The notes under the pieces are model-generated. The model was not told the origin of the DNA. It did no database searches and was given only the letters and a program-made list of their open reading frames with translations. The position numbers and the translations under genes were made by a program. A DNA stretch of 64,000 nt from Paraburkholderia atlantica (GTDB lineage Bacteria; Pseudomonadota; Gammaproteobacteria; Burkholderiales; Burkholderiaceae). Shown piece by piece: positions 54,974 to 63,873 of the stretch. How positions within the stretch are numbered: position 1 is the stretch's first letter; each line of letters opens with the position of its first letter. The stretch lies in assembly GCF_009362785.1 (NCBI RefSeq), contig NZ_WHNQ01000031.1:21318-85317 (forward strand), read 5' to 3'.

Positions 54974-55243
54974 GGGCTTTGCAATCGCGCGGTAATTGGT
55001 TTGCTAATTGTCGACGGCGATCAATTCGCGCGGCGGTGCGCAATTGCGTTAGCGCGCGAAGAATTGGTTTCATCGCGCACCTGCCGTTTGCATTTGCTTG
55101 GCGATTAGTATTTTTTACGCGGGCGTTTATCGTTGGGATATACGGTTTCGGCATCAAGCCGGTTTGCGGCCCGGGTCGACGCTGCACAGTGTGAAAACTA
55201 CCCTCATAATGCGGTCATTCGACGAAACCGAACTCCCGCCTCC

Positions 55244-56302
55244 ATGACCCAAGTCCAAGCAAGCCAGTCGCCCCGTCTAACGAGCCTGTCGCACGGCGGC
55301 GGCTGCGGCTGCAAGATCGCGCCGGGCCTGCTCGCCGATCTGCTCAAGCGCAGCGCGCCGCTGCCGTTTTTCCCCGACCTGCTGGTCGGCAACGACACCG
55401 CCGACGACGCCGCCGTCTACAAGCTCAACGAAGACCAAGCGATCGTCGCGACCACCGATTTCTTCATGCCGATCGTCGACGATCCGTTCGACTTCGGCCG
55501 CATCGCCGCGACCAACGCGATCTCCGACGTCTACGCGATGGGCGGCAAGCCGATCATGGCGCTCGCGATCGTCGGCATGCCGATCAACGTGCTGCCGCAC
55601 GACGTGATCGCGGCCGTGCTGAAAGGCGGCGAATCGGTCTGCGCGGAAGCGGGCATCCCGCTCGCGGGCGGCCATTCGATCGATTCGGTCGAGCCGATTT
55701 ACGGCCTCGTCGCGCTGGGCATCGTCGATCCGAAACGCGTCAAGCGCAACGCGGGCGGCCAGGCCGGCGACGTGCTGATCCTCGGCAAGCCGCTCGGCGT
55801 CGGCATTCTGTCGGCGGCACTGAAGAAAGACCGGCTCGACGCGGCCGGCTACGCGGCCATGATCGGCGCGACCACCAAGCTGAACCGGCCGGGCGCCGAG
55901 CTGGCGCGGCTCGACGGCGTGCACGCGCTGACCGACATCACCGGCTTCGGCCTGCTCGGCCACACGCTGGAACTCGCGCGCGGCTCGAAGTTGACCGCGC
56001 GCGTGCGCTATGCAGACCTGCCGTGGCTGCCGAACGTCGCGAGCCTCGCGGAAGCCGGCATCTTCACCGGCGCATCGGGCCGCAACTGGGACGCCTATGG
56101 CCACGACGTGGTGCTGCCCGCCGCGTTGCCGTCCGCCGGCCGTGCGTTGTTGACCGATCCGCAGACGTCGGGCGGGCTGCTGGTGTCATGCACGCCCGAA
56201 GCGGTCGACGAGGTGCTCGCGCTGTTCCGCGCGGATGGCTTCGCCGACGCGCGGGTGATCGGCGAGCTGGTGAGCGGGGAAGCGCGAGTCGAGGTCATCT
56301 GA
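55244..56302 (+). CDS. selD: Selenophosphate synthase SelD
   Basis: A 352-residue protein that makes selenophosphate from selenide and ATP, the donor for both SelA and SelU. The start at 55244 gives the usual N-terminus. The catalytic loop is 'GGGCGCKIAPG', with Cys at the position that is Sec in some organisms and with the essential Lys. Further motifs are 'DAAVYKLNEDQAIVATTDFF', 'AATNAISDVYAMGGKP' and 'LTDPQTSGGLLVSC'. It is followed after 118 bp by selU on the same strand. Confidence 0.96.
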   Translation: MTQVQASQSPRLTSLSHGGGCGCKIAPGLLADLLKRSAPLPFFPDLLVGNDTADDAAVYKLNEDQAIVATTDFFMPIVDDPFDFGRIAATNAISDVYAMGGKPIMALAIVGMPINVLPHDVIAAVLKGGESVCAEAGIPLAGGHSIDSVEPIYGLVALGIVDPKRVKRNAGGQAGDVLILGKPLGVGILSAALKKDRLDAAGYAAMIGATTKLNRPGAELARLDGVHALTDITGFGLLGHTLELARGSKLTARVRYADLPWLPNVASLAEAGIFTGASGRNWDAYGHDVVLPAALPSAGRALLTDPQTSGGLLVSCTPEAVDEVLALFRADGFADARVIGELVSGEARVEVI

Positions 56303-56420
56303 GGCAGGCGGCTGAAGGGACGCGTCGCTGGGGAACGCCGGAATGGACGCATAACCGGCCCGAACGAGCCGCGCATGCGATAATTTCGGTCTTCCCGCGG
56401 TCCGTTTTGTCCCTACTCCC

Positions 56421-57488
56421 TTGAAAAGTCTTCTAGTCAGCCTCGATAAAGCCGGCGATTTCGATGAAATCGTCGACGTTCGCACGCCGCTCGAGTTCGA
56501 GGAAGACCATATTCCGGGCGCGACCAACGCGCCAGTGCTGAGCAACGAGGAACGCGTGCTGGTCGGCACGACCTACAAGCAGGTGTCGCCGTTCGAGGGC
56601 ACGCGGGTCGGTGCGGCGTTAGTCGCGCGCAACATCGCGCATCATCTGGAAACCACCTTCGCCGACCGGCCGCGCAACTGGCGCCCGCTGATCTACTGCT
56701 GGCGCGGCGGCAAGCGCTCGGGCTCGGTCACGACGCTGTTCAATATGATCGGCTGGTCGGCGCGGCAACTCGAGGGCGGCTACAAGAGCTACCGGCGCGC
56801 CACGCTGGAGAGGCTCGAAACCCTGCCGCGCCGTTTCAGCTATATCGCGCTCGTCGGCCCGACCGGCAGCGGCAAGACGCGGCTGCTGTCGGCGCTGCAT
56901 GAGGCCGGCGCGCAAACGCTCGACCTCGAGGCGCTCGCCTCGCATCGCGGCTCGCTGCTCGGCGCGTACACCGGCGTGCCGCAGCCGTCGCAAAAGCGTT
57001 TCGACACGCTGCTCGTCACCGCGCTGCAAGACTTCGACGTGAATCGGCCGGTGTTCGTCGAGGCGGAAAGCAGGCGCATCGGCTCCGTCACACTGCCGCT
57101 CGCGCTGCTCGAAACGTTTCATCGCGGCGCGTGCGTCGAGGTGCGTTCGAGCCGCGACGATCGCGCGGCGTTTCTGCTGCAGGATTACGCGCATCTGTTC
57201 GAGCATCCCGACTACTTCAAGGGACAGCTCGAACGCCTGATCGGCCTGCACAGCCGCGAGCGGGTCACGGGCTGGCAGCGGCTCGTCGACGACAACCGGC
57301 GCGCCGAGCTCGCGCATGAACTGATCGAACTTCACTACGATCCCGCCTACGCGCGCAGTAGCGGCCAGCATTTCGATCAGCTGCCGAACGCGCTGCAACT
57401 CGACTTCCGCCCGAACGACGCCGATGTCGTCGAGCAGGCGAAAACGCTGCTCGCGCAGCTCGATACCCGTACGCTAGTCGTCGGTTGA
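56421..57488 (+). CDS. selU: tRNA 2-selenouridine synthase SelU (MnmH)
   Basis: A 355-residue protein. The N-terminal rhodanese domain carries 'IVDVRTPLEFEEDHIPGATN' and the catalytic Cys in 'YCWRGGKRSGSV'. A P-loop domain follows ('ALVGPTGSGKTRLLSALHEA'). The enzyme replaces sulfur by selenium in the wobble 2-thiouridine of several tRNAs via a geranylated intermediate. The start appears to be TTG at 56421; no ATG fits the rhodanese N-terminus. It lies between selD and a permease gene (25 bp gap). Confidence 0.94.
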   Translation: MKSLLVSLDKAGDFDEIVDVRTPLEFEEDHIPGATNAPVLSNEERVLVGTTYKQVSPFEGTRVGAALVARNIAHHLETTFADRPRNWRPLIYCWRGGKRSGSVTTLFNMIGWSARQLEGGYKSYRRATLERLETLPRRFSYIALVGPTGSGKTRLLSALHEAGAQTLDLEALASHRGSLLGAYTGVPQPSQKRFDTLLVTALQDFDVNRPVFVEAESRRIGSVTLPLALLETFHRGACVEVRSSRDDRAAFLLQDYAHLFEHPDYFKGQLERLIGLHSRERVTGWQRLVDDNRRAELAHELIELHYDPAYARSSGQHFDQLPNALQLDFRPNDADVVEQAKTLLAQLDTRTLVVG

Positions 57489-57513
57489 CTCACAACGACA
57501 TTTAACAACCATC

Positions 57514-58569
57514 ATGCAATCAACCCTTCGGCAACCCCGCGTGACGCTTGGCTGGATCGTATTCCTGCTGATCGCCGTCGTCGGCCTCTTCTATGTGAAG
57601 TGGTTTCCGTACTACAACCGCGCATTCGTCGCCGCGAGCCAGCATTCGATCGGCAAGTCGATCCTGATGGGCACGTCCGCGAGCGCGCCGGCGGCATCAT
57701 GGGAGGCCGCGATCGACTTCGCCCTCGCGTACGGCAAGGCGATCTGGCAGGCGATGGTGCTCGGCCTGCTGCTCGGCTCCGCCGTGCAGGCGCTGATTCC
57801 GCCGCAGTGGGTCGCGCGCGCGCTCGGTCGTGCCGACTTCAACAGCGTTGTCAAAGGCGGCCTGATGTCATTGCCGGGCATGATGTGCACCTGCTGCGCG
57901 GCGCCGGTCGTCGCGGGCCTGCGTGCGCGCGAAGCGGCGCCGGGCGCGGCGATTGCTTTTTGGCTCGGGAATACGGCGCTGAATCCCGCGACGCTGATCT
58001 TCATGGGCTTCGTGCTCGGCTGGCAGTGGATGGGCCTGCGCCTCGCGCTCGGCATCGTGATGGTGTTCGGCCTCGGCTACCTCGTGAACCGCATGGTCAC
58101 GCCGCAGGAAGCGCAAGCGTCGCGAGAGGCCGTCGCGCAACTGGTCAGCGCCGACGATCCGGGCACCGCGTTCTCGCGCTGGATCTCGATTCTCGGGCGC
58201 ATGACGCTGCGGCTCGTGCCGGAATACATCGTGCTCGTGCTGATTCTCGGCGCGGCGCGCGCGTGGCTGTTTCCGCATATCGGCCCGGACGTCGACAACA
58301 GCCTGCTGTGGATCATCGCGCTGTCGATCGCCGGCACGCTGTTCGTGATTCCGACCGCGGGCGAAGTGCCGATCATTCAGGCGATGCTGTCGTTCGGTAT
58401 GGCCGCTGGACCCGCCGGCGCGCTGCTGATGACGCTGCCGCTCGTCAGCGTGCCGTCGCTAGCAATGCTCGCGCGGTCGTTTCCGCGGCGCGTGCTGACG
58501 GTGGTGGCCTGCGCGGTGGTGGTATGTGGTGTCGCCAGTGGTTTGCTGGCCGTTGCGCTGGGCTTCTGA
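57514..58569 (+). CDS. Permease (DUF318/ArsP-like) with CTCC motif
   Basis: A 351-residue membrane protein with about eight hydrophobic segments. The central motif 'SLPGMMCTCCAAPVVAGLRA' followed by 'AAPGAAIAFWLGNTALNPAT' is the signature of PF03773-type permeases. The family includes ArsP (organoarsenical efflux) and putative metal efflux pumps, in which the Cys residues bind the substrate. It starts 25 bp after selU, so it belongs to the selD-selU unit. A selenium compound as substrate is a reasonable guess, not shown. Confidence 0.82.
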   Translation: MQSTLRQPRVTLGWIVFLLIAVVGLFYVKWFPYYNRAFVAASQHSIGKSILMGTSASAPAASWEAAIDFALAYGKAIWQAMVLGLLLGSAVQALIPPQWVARALGRADFNSVVKGGLMSLPGMMCTCCAAPVVAGLRAREAAPGAAIAFWLGNTALNPATLIFMGFVLGWQWMGLRLALGIVMVFGLGYLVNRMVTPQEAQASREAVAQLVSADDPGTAFSRWISILGRMTLRLVPEYIVLVLILGAARAWLFPHIGPDVDNSLLWIIALSIAGTLFVIPTAGEVPIIQAMLSFGMAAGPAGALLMTLPLVSVPSLAMLARSFPRRVLTVVACAVVVCGVASGLLAVALGF

Positions 58570-58605
58570 GCCTGCTTTTGAGTTCGAGTTGTAGAAGAAG
58601 GAAGC

Positions 58606-58740
58606 ATGAAACGTATTGCCGCATTCGCCATCACGTGTTGGTCCGCCGCCGGGCTGCTGTACGTTGGACAGCACTCGGTGGCGCTGATCGCGCTGAGCGG
58701 CGTCGTTGCTTTCGCAGGGTTCGATCTGTTGCGGCCTTGA
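58606..58740 (+). CDS. 44-residue membrane peptide downstream of the permease
   Basis: A short gene preceded by AGAAGGAAGC, starting MKRIAAFAITCWSAAGLLYV and ending 'VVAFAGFDLLRP' before TGA. Two hydrophobic stretches could make one or two membrane helices. It begins 36 bp after the permease stop and is probably co-transcribed. A small helper subunit is possible. Confidence 0.55.
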   Translation: MKRIAAFAITCWSAAGLLYVGQHSVALIALSGVVAFAGFDLLRP

Positions 58741-58816
58741 GGGCGGCGTTGTTTTTCTCGTCCGCGAAGGCGCGCGTTGCCGTTGCGTTCGCAGCAACGT
58801 TCGCGTTCGCCCGCGC

Positions 58817-60520
58817 CTAACCGCGCAGCGCATCGCGAATCGCCGCGAGCCACAACGCCACCGCATGCGCGCCGGGGTCCACATGACCGATCGCGCGGTC
58901 GCCGACATAGCTCGAACGCCCGCGGCGCGGATGCATCGATGCGGTACGCGACGTGCCATCGCTTGCCGCGGCGATGGCGGCTCGCAATGCAGCATCCGTC
59001 GACGCTCCCTGAGCGAGTGCGTCGGACAGCGCGTCGGCGGCGGGCTTCAGCGCATCGACCATCGTGCGATCGCCCGGCGTCGCGCCCCCCAGTTCCATCA
59101 ATCCATCCACACCGGCGCAGAACGCCGTCGCCCATTGCCGTGCGGTAGTCCCGCCCGAGGGTTCGAGCGCGGCCGCCGCGCGCAGCAGCATCACCGCATA
59201 TAGCGGACCCGACGTACCGCCCACCACGCGCCGCAGCGTCGCCGAGATGCTGCGCAACACCGCGCCCGGCGTGGCTGCGGACGCATAGGTATCGAGCTCG
59301 AGCTGCACCGCGCGTGCGCCACGCGCGAGGCTGATGCCGAGGTCGCCGTCGCCGACGCGCTGGTCCATTTCGGTCAATACCGGCTCGGCTGACAGCAGGC
59401 ACTCGCAGACCGCTTCGATCGCGCGACGCAGCGTCGCGTCACGCGCGAGCGTCGCGCCGCTCGCGCTTTGCGGCGCGGGTGGTGCGGCACGCACCGCGAC
59501 CTGCGCGACACGGCCGCTCAGCGCGGGCCATGCGCTCGTATGCGAGGCGGCGTCGAGCAGGCTCAGCCGTTCGTCATCCACTCGCAGCAGCGTCAGCGAC
59601 ACGCCGGCCATCTCGAGCGCGCTCAGGAACGTGCCGGCCCACGCGCGCGCGACTTCGATGCCGCGCCCTGCGAGCTCGCGCAGCGCGGCGCCGGCCACCA
59701 CGTTGAGCTCGCTCGATGGGGTGCCGCCGAGATTGTTGACGAGCAGCGCGACGCGCTCGCCCGCTTGCAACGCTAGATCGCCGACGATCTTTGCGAGCAG
59801 CTTGCCGACCATCGCATCGGCCGGCTCCAGCGCGCCACGCGCCACGCCGGGTTCGCCATGAATGCCGAGGCCCCATTCGATTTCGCGATCGCCCAGTTCG
59901 AAGCCCGGCTTGCCCGCGGCCGGCACCGTGCACGGCGTCAGCGCGACGCCCATCGTGCCAAGCGACGCTGCCGCTTCTTTAGCGATCCGCGCGACTTCGG
60001 CCAACGGCAAACCGCGCGCGGCCGCCGCGCCCGCGATCTTGTGAACCAGCACAGTGCCCGCGAGTCCGCGACGGCCCGCGTGATCGCCGCTCGCGCTCAA
60101 CGCGACGTCGTCGGCGACGATCATCATCTCGACCGGGATGCCCTCGGCGCGCGCGATCTCGGCAGCGAGGCCGAAGTTGAAGCGGTCCCCCGTGTAGTTT
60201 TTGACGATCAGCAACGCACCCGCGGGACCGGCCGCCGCTCGGATTGCGTCGAGCACGGCGTCGGTGGATGGCGATGTGAAGATCTCGCCGGCCACCGCCG
60301 CGCTCAGCATGCCGTGGCCGACGTAGCCGCCGTGCGCGGGCTCGTGGCCCGAGCCGCCGCCCGAGATCAGCGCGACCTCGCCACGCGCGGCCACGGCCTC
60401 GGCATCGGCGCGCAACACGATCGTGCCGCCCTGCAACAGCGAGAGTTGGGGATTGAGCGCGATGAGCCCTTCGAGCATGTCGGGGACCACGGTGGACACA
60501 TCGTTGATGAGCTTCTTCAT
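58817..60520 (-). CDS. Dihydroxyacetone kinase, DhaK-DhaL fusion
   Basis: A 567-residue protein from the ATG at 60520 (GGAG nine bases upstream; the frame stays open further up without a start of this quality). The DhaK half has 'ALISGGGSGHEPAHGGYVGH' and the covalent-substrate His region 'GLGIHGEPGVARG'. The DhaL half has 'VLTEMDQRVGDGDLGISLAR' with the Asp triad for ADP-Mg and 'VVGGTSGPLYAVML'. Such ATP-dependent fusions phosphorylate dihydroxyacetone or related sugars. It converges with the permease unit. Confidence 0.93.
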   Translation of the reverse strand: MKKLINDVSTVVPDMLEGLIALNPQLSLLQGGTIVLRADAEAVAARGEVALISGGGSGHEPAHGGYVGHGMLSAAVAGEIFTSPSTDAVLDAIRAAAGPAGALLIVKNYTGDRFNFGLAAEIARAEGIPVEMMIVADDVALSASGDHAGRRGLAGTVLVHKIAGAAAARGLPLAEVARIAKEAAASLGTMGVALTPCTVPAAGKPGFELGDREIEWGLGIHGEPGVARGALEPADAMVGKLLAKIVGDLALQAGERVALLVNNLGGTPSSELNVVAGAALRELAGRGIEVARAWAGTFLSALEMAGVSLTLLRVDDERLSLLDAASHTSAWPALSGRVAQVAVRAAPPAPQSASGATLARDATLRRAIEAVCECLLSAEPVLTEMDQRVGDGDLGISLARGARAVQLELDTYASAATPGAVLRSISATLRRVVGGTSGPLYAVMLLRAAAALEPSGGTTARQWATAFCAGVDGLMELGGATPGDRTMVDALKPAADALSDALAQGASTDAALRAAIAAASDGTSRTASMHPRRGRSSYVGDRAIGHVDPGAHAVALWLAAIRDALRG

Positions 60521-60760
60521 TGCGACAGCTCCGTTGGATGCTGCCGGCAGCGCATGATCGAACGATGCGATGGAAACGGCAGTCGGGTCGGCGGCGAAAG
60601 CGGAAGGTCTACTGTACCGCGCATTGTCGAACGACGACGCAACAGCGACAGAGCGCGTGAATGTGCGCGAGCTTCGAGCCACACGCGGACAACGACAACG
60701 AAGGGGATGTGATGCCGAACGGCGAAACTGCGGGAACGATGGAATGGATTTGACGGGACC

Positions 60761-60790
60761 GTAGACGAAAGCGGAACCGCTTTCGTCTAC
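60761..60790. terminator. Perfect 14-bp hairpin between dhaKL and tRNA-Val
   Basis: GTAGACGAAAGCGG is followed after AA by its exact reverse complement. It begins 14 bases beyond the 3' end of tRNA-Val on the minus strand, so it could end that transcript, although no T-run follows. A protein-binding site is the alternative. Confidence 0.45.
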
Positions 60791-60803
60791 GTCACCGATG
60801 CGT

Positions 60804-60880
60804 TGGTAGGCTCGATTGGATTCGAACCAACGACCCCCACCATGTCAAGGTGGTGCTCTAACCAACTGAGCTACGAGCCT
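60804..60880 (-). tRNA. tRNA-Val (anticodon GAC)
   Basis: A 77-base tRNA with acceptor stem AGGCTCG/CGAGCCT, D arm AGCTCAGTTGGTTAGAGC, anticodon GAC in the stem-loop CACCTTGACATGGTG, T arm GGTTCGAATCC, and encoded CCA (60804-60806). Confidence 0.95.
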
Positions 60881-60958
60881 TCAGAGGCGCGAATTATAGA
60901 GACTCGATGCGGACTGCACAAGCCCTTGCCGCGATTTGTCGAAACACATGTGTGTTGA

Positions 60959-62449
60959 TCAGTCGGTCGCGGTCCATTCGGTGTCAGGGTCCAATGGATA
61001 AACCGGCCGTTTCACGCGCTCGAATCTGAACAGACTGTAGTCCGAACTCGTGACGCCACGGCTATCGCATTCGACGAGCGCCGCCGCGATCGGCACGAAA
61101 ACCGGCCGGCAATACATGCGTGATTTGAGCAGCAGAAAACGCGCGCGGCGCGGATCGATTCCGACGCTCTCGAACACGCCGAGATCCCACGGCTCATGCG
61201 TGTGTTCGGTCACGACGAGTTTCACCGTGCCGGCGTCGAGCACTGCCGCGCGCCCCATGTATGCGCGCTGGCCGGTATAAGTCGGGCCGCTGATCACGTA
61301 TTCGCCGTCGGTCAGCGCGCGCACGACGCCGGTCAGGGCGAGCGGCGAACGGGAGGGCAAAGCATCGTTTGTCAGCTTGTTGCCGATCGCGAGCGTGACT
61401 GTGCTTCCGACCCCCGAGGCCGCCAGGGCCGCGACCGCCTGCGGGTCGCACAATGGCCCGCTAACGATGCCGTCGAGGCCCTGCTTCAATGCTTCCTCGA
61501 GCAGATCCATCGTGTCGCAGGTGCCACCCGACATGCAGTTGTCGCCATGATCGAGCAGCAGCACCGGTTTGTCGGCGCCGCGCGCCAGCGACGCCGCCTG
61601 CGCGACCGATTCGGCCAGCGGCGCGCTGCGATAGACGAAATCGTCGCGCTCGTCCCAAATCTGTCGAGCGATGCGTCCCGCGACCGCCTCCGCATCCGCG
61701 CGTTCGCCATTGCCCACGACGACGACGCTAATGCATGGCGCGTCGATATCGGCGAGCGAGAAGCCCGCCAGCACCGACACCGCGAGCACGCCGTCGGCCT
61801 CGGCGGCGCGCGCGGCATCGAGCGCGCGTTTCATCGCGCCGTCGGCGCTCGCGCTGCGCAGCGTGTGCGTGAGCAGCGGCGGCTGACGCCACGCGATCAC
61901 CGGTTTCGCGCGGCCGTCGATCATGTCGAACAGCAGGCGCGCTGCGTGCGCGCCAGTCTCGTACATGTCGACGTGCGGATAGGTTTTGAAACTGACGATG
62001 ATGTCGGCGTTGTCGATCATCTTTTGCGTGACGTTGCCGTGCAGATCGAGTGCGACCGCGATCGGCGCGTGCGGCAACGACGCACGCACGCGCGCGAGCA
62101 GATCGCCTTCGCCATCGGTCGAGTTCTCGGCGACCATCGCGCCGTGCAGATCGAGCATCACCGCGTCGCAACCGGTCGCGGCTGCCACGATCGCGTCGCA
62201 GATCGTATCGTAGGCGGCGGCGTCCACCGGCCCGCTCGGATTCGCCATGGCGGAGATCGGTGTCACGATTTCGGCGTGCACGCGCTCGGCGGCGTCGATG
62301 AACGCGGCCATCGCGGTTTGCATGCCTTTGTTTTCTTCGAACGCGGCGCGGCCGTAGCTGGGACCATTGCGGCCAAATGCGGCCAACGGGGTTTCTACCG
62401 GCGAGAACGTGTTGGTCTCGTGGTTCATTCGTGCGATCAGGATCTTCAT
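60959..62449 (-). CDS. M81-family peptidase, MlrC-like
   Basis: A 496-residue protein. Typical MlrC features are 'MKILIARMNHETNTFSPVET' at the N-terminus, 'AVMLDLHGAMVAENSTDGEG' with the Asp-His pair, 'VALDLHGNVTQKMIDNADII' and 'LLLDHGDNCMSGGTCDT'. MlrC of Sphingomonas degrades the last microcystin fragment; in other bacteria the substrate is unknown. It is full length, with the start at an ATG read from 62449. A broken M20 peptidase piece lies directly upstream. Confidence 0.92.
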   Translation of the reverse strand: MKILIARMNHETNTFSPVETPLAAFGRNGPSYGRAAFEENKGMQTAMAAFIDAAERVHAEIVTPISAMANPSGPVDAAAYDTICDAIVAAATGCDAVMLDLHGAMVAENSTDGEGDLLARVRASLPHAPIAVALDLHGNVTQKMIDNADIIVSFKTYPHVDMYETGAHAARLLFDMIDGRAKPVIAWRQPPLLTHTLRSASADGAMKRALDAARAAEADGVLAVSVLAGFSLADIDAPCISVVVVGNGERADAEAVAGRIARQIWDERDDFVYRSAPLAESVAQAASLARGADKPVLLLDHGDNCMSGGTCDTMDLLEEALKQGLDGIVSGPLCDPQAVAALAASGVGSTVTLAIGNKLTNDALPSRSPLALTGVVRALTDGEYVISGPTYTGQRAYMGRAAVLDAGTVKLVVTEHTHEPWDLGVFESVGIDPRRARFLLLKSRMYCRPVFVPIAAALVECDSRGVTSSDYSLFRFERVKRPVYPLDPDTEWTATD

Positions 62450-62481
62450 GCGCGTATGCTCCCTGTCCTCGACGCCACGCT

Positions 62482-62640
62482 CAGCTCACCTGCAGCGGCT
62501 TCCAGATGATCGGCGCGCGCGTCCTCGATTTGGTTGTGGCTGATGCCGTCCTTGCACGGAACGAAGATCGTCGCGCTGGGTGTGATGCGCGCGAAATAGA
62601 TCGCGTCATTGCCCGCGCCGCTGGTCACATCCGTCGAGGA
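62482..62640 (-). pseudogene. C-terminal relic of an M20-family amidohydrolase
   Basis: The frame reads 'TDVTSGAGNDAIYFARITPS' and 'ATIFVPCKDGISHNQIEDAR', which is the conserved C-terminal block of allantoate/carbamoyl amidohydrolases (M20). The upstream sequence has lost coherence and no start is visible. Together with mlrC it suggests a former amidohydrolase operon. Confidence 0.65.
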
Positions 62641-63119
62641 CAGGCGCCTCGAGCCAGCCGACCGTGGCGCGGCGACGCGGCGCATGATCGAGCGCGCAAC
62701 GCGGTTCACCGCATGCAGCCCGCACCGGTCCTTCCCCGGGTTGAACGCGGCTGGATGGCGCTTGCCGACGAGACTTGCTCCGTTCCGGCTTGCTGGTCGG
62801 CGTTGTTCCAATTGTCATGATAGAGAGCTTTGGCCGAGGCTGGCGACCGGACGCGCGCGAGGTGGCAATGCGGCGAAGTCTTTTCGCGGGCGAGCATGGG
62901 AGGCAAAACCGCTGGATTCCTGGGTAGCGATCGGCGCACTGCGGGCGATGCAGGTGTCAATCCGCTCGAGTATAGACGCCGCAACATGCTGGCAATCTGC
63001 GCGCAAGTGGTCGCCAGCAAACGTTTTCGTCGAAGGAAGCGGGTAAAGCGCAATGAAGGCTCAACCTTTTGCAAAGCGCGCCGTTATTGCATGTGCTCAG
63101 GCAAACCCCTTGGATCTCC
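62641..63119. other. Gap without a supported gene
   Basis: Frames here are short and lack motifs. The sequence before 63120 has no clear ribosome site. It probably contains more of the decayed M20 gene at its left side and the promoter of the next gene at its right. Confidence 0.3.
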
Positions 63120-63581
63120 ATGGCACAACCGATTCCTTTCCGCAACACTGGCGCCGCCCGCGCGCGGCATGCCAAAGCCATGCTGTTGCCCATCGCGCGC
63201 CAGATCGCCGACGATCTCGCGCTACGAGTCCATCTGTCGCTCGACGCACTGCGCCGCGGCGTCGGCACTAAGAGCGATGCACAGACGCTCACGCAAATCA
63301 TGCTTTTGACCAGTTACCTTGCCGATGCAGGCTTCGGCTCGATGAGCCATGAAGAACTCCACGCCGCGGACCGCATTTCGGCGACGGTGTTCGACGCAGG
63401 TCGGGAACGCGACGAATGGAAGCTGGACGAAACGGGCTTCGAGCTCTTTGCATCGATCGCGACGAGGTACGATCGGCAGTTGCATCGCGCCCCGCTTTGG
63501 GCGATTACGGAGGCCAGTGAGAGACTCGACCGCTTTATCGCAGGAGGATCCGATCGAGCGCCGGCGCGTAAGCGAGCATAG
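63120..63581 (+). CDS. Small unknown protein next to the rRNA operon
   Basis: A 153-residue protein from the ATG at 63120. It is helical and charged: 'KAMLLPIARQIADDLALRVH', 'TLTQIMLLTSYLADAGFG' and 'RQLHRAPLWAITEASERLDR', with a basic tail. Similar proteins occur in Burkholderia, sometimes labelled as Fis-type regulators without evidence; I cannot confirm a DNA-binding domain. It converges with the rRNA operon. Confidence 0.65.
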   Translation: MAQPIPFRNTGAARARHAKAMLLPIARQIADDLALRVHLSLDALRRGVGTKSDAQTLTQIMLLTSYLADAGFGSMSHEELHAADRISATVFDAGRERDEWKLDETGFELFASIATRYDRQLHRAPLWAITEASERLDRFIAGGSDRAPARKRA

Positions 63582-63716
63582 CGATTTTGGAGGAGGTGCC
63601 GACCGCCTGAAGCAGAAGGACACGGATTTTGGGCGAACGCGTCGAAAGTCGCACGGTTAGGCGGATGCGCTGCGCATTGGAAATAGTGAAGCGCGCGAAA
63701 TTGGCCGTGTAAACGC

Positions 63717-63743
63717 AAAAACCCCACCGCTGGGGTGGGGTTT
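63717..63743 (-). terminator. Rho-independent terminator of the rRNA operon
   Basis: Read on the minus strand: AAACCCCACCCCAGCGGTGG followed by GGTTTTTGC. An 8-9 bp GC-rich stem with a short loop and a run of T just after, located 17 bases beyond the 5S gene. Confidence 0.85.
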
Positions 63744-63759
63744 CTGGCTTTGGGGGAGC

Positions 63760-63873
63760 CTGACGATTACCTACTTTCACACGGGCAATCCGCACTATCA
63801 TCGGCGTGGAGTCGTTTCACGGTCCTGTTCGGGATGGGAAGGGGTGGGACCGACTCGCTATGGTCATCAGGCA
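63760..63873 (-). rRNA. rrf: 5S ribosomal RNA
   Basis: Read on the minus strand from 63873 it starts TGCCTGATGACCATAGCGAG and contains CCATCCCGAACAGG, a hallmark of 5S rRNA loop regions. It ends with GGTAATCGTCAGGC, pairing with the 5' end. The length of about 114 is right. The 23S gene should lie beyond the right window edge. Confidence 0.95.
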
